A stretch of DNA of 6,400 nucleotides from positions 1-6,400 of the forward strand of contig JBJEIR010000003.1 in NCBI GenBank assembly GCA_051877215.1, given 5' to 3'. This document shows positions 6,335 through 6,400 of this stretch, in pieces. The translations under genes and the position numbers were made by a program. Position 1 is the stretch's first letter, and every line of letters begins with the position of its first letter. This stretch comes from RGIG1959 sp051877215. Lineage in GTDB: Bacteria; Bacillota; Clostridia; Oscillospirales; Acutalibacteraceae. The notes beneath the pieces are model-generated. The model ran no database searches and had not been told where the DNA came from. It worked only from the letters and a program-made list of their open reading frames with translations.

Positions 6335-6400
6335 ATGCAGCCGAAATACAAACGGATTCTCCTCAAGCTCAGCGGCGAAGCGATGGCCGGCGATAAGAAA
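6335..6400 (+). CDS. pyrH: UMP kinase PyrH, N-terminal part (runs off the window)
   Basis: Only the first 22 codons are present. They read KYKRILLKLSGEAMAG after MQP, the conserved N-terminal phosphate-binding strand and glycine-containing loop of bacterial UMP kinase, an amino-acid-kinase-fold enzyme that converts UMP to UDP with ATP in pyrimidine synthesis. ATG 6335 fits the usual PyrH N-terminus best. An in-frame ATG at 6323 would add four residues (MWCC). Neither has a strong ribosome binding site; GGTG (6327-6330) before 6335 is weak. In many Firmicutes tsf precedes pyrH and frr follows; here ligA precedes it and what follows is outside the window. Confidence 0.9.
   Translation, partial: MQPKYKRILLKLSGEAMAGDKK

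Overview
The window reads as ordinary chromosomal DNA from a spore-forming, fairly GC-rich member of the Clostridia (Oscillospirales-like). The lineage is inferred. It rests on a YunB-family sporulation protein, a Gram-positive style lipoprotein ABC transporter, purine-rich ribosome binding sites and SigA-type promoters with 17-bp spacers. All convincing genes are on the + strand. No tRNA, rRNA, CRISPR array, transposase or phage gene was seen.

Region 1 (about 1-3112) is a three-gene ABC importer operon. A consensus promoter (42-70) and a leader of about 110 nt precede a substrate-binding lipoprotein (188-1198). A strong intrinsic terminator (1217-1254) follows it, then the permease (1305-2255) and the ATPase (2248-3042), which overlap by 8 bp. 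The set matches the COG2984/COG4120/COG1101 type of importer, to which the pneumococcal aromatic amino acid transporter TrpXYZ belongs. The substrate cannot be read from this sequence. The internal terminator probably makes binding protein exceed membrane complex. A long GC-rich hairpin with no good U-tract closes the operon.

Region 2 (3113-4064) has a repeat-rich intergenic stretch, the sporulation gene yunB (3296-3976), and a short gap holding a near-consensus promoter and a small tandem duplication.

Region 3 (4065-6400) has a complete NAD-dependent DNA ligase gene (ligA, 4065-6044), a hairpin terminator, a strong promoter (6246-6274) and the first 22 codons of UMP kinase (pyrH, from 6335).

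The genes serve separate jobs: solute uptake, sporulation, DNA replication and repair, and pyrimidine nucleotide synthesis. I found no convincing undescribed system. The most interesting points are regulatory: an upstream ORF with a good ribosome binding site overlapping the binding-protein start, the terminator inside the transporter operon, and a CxxC motif in the binding protein.
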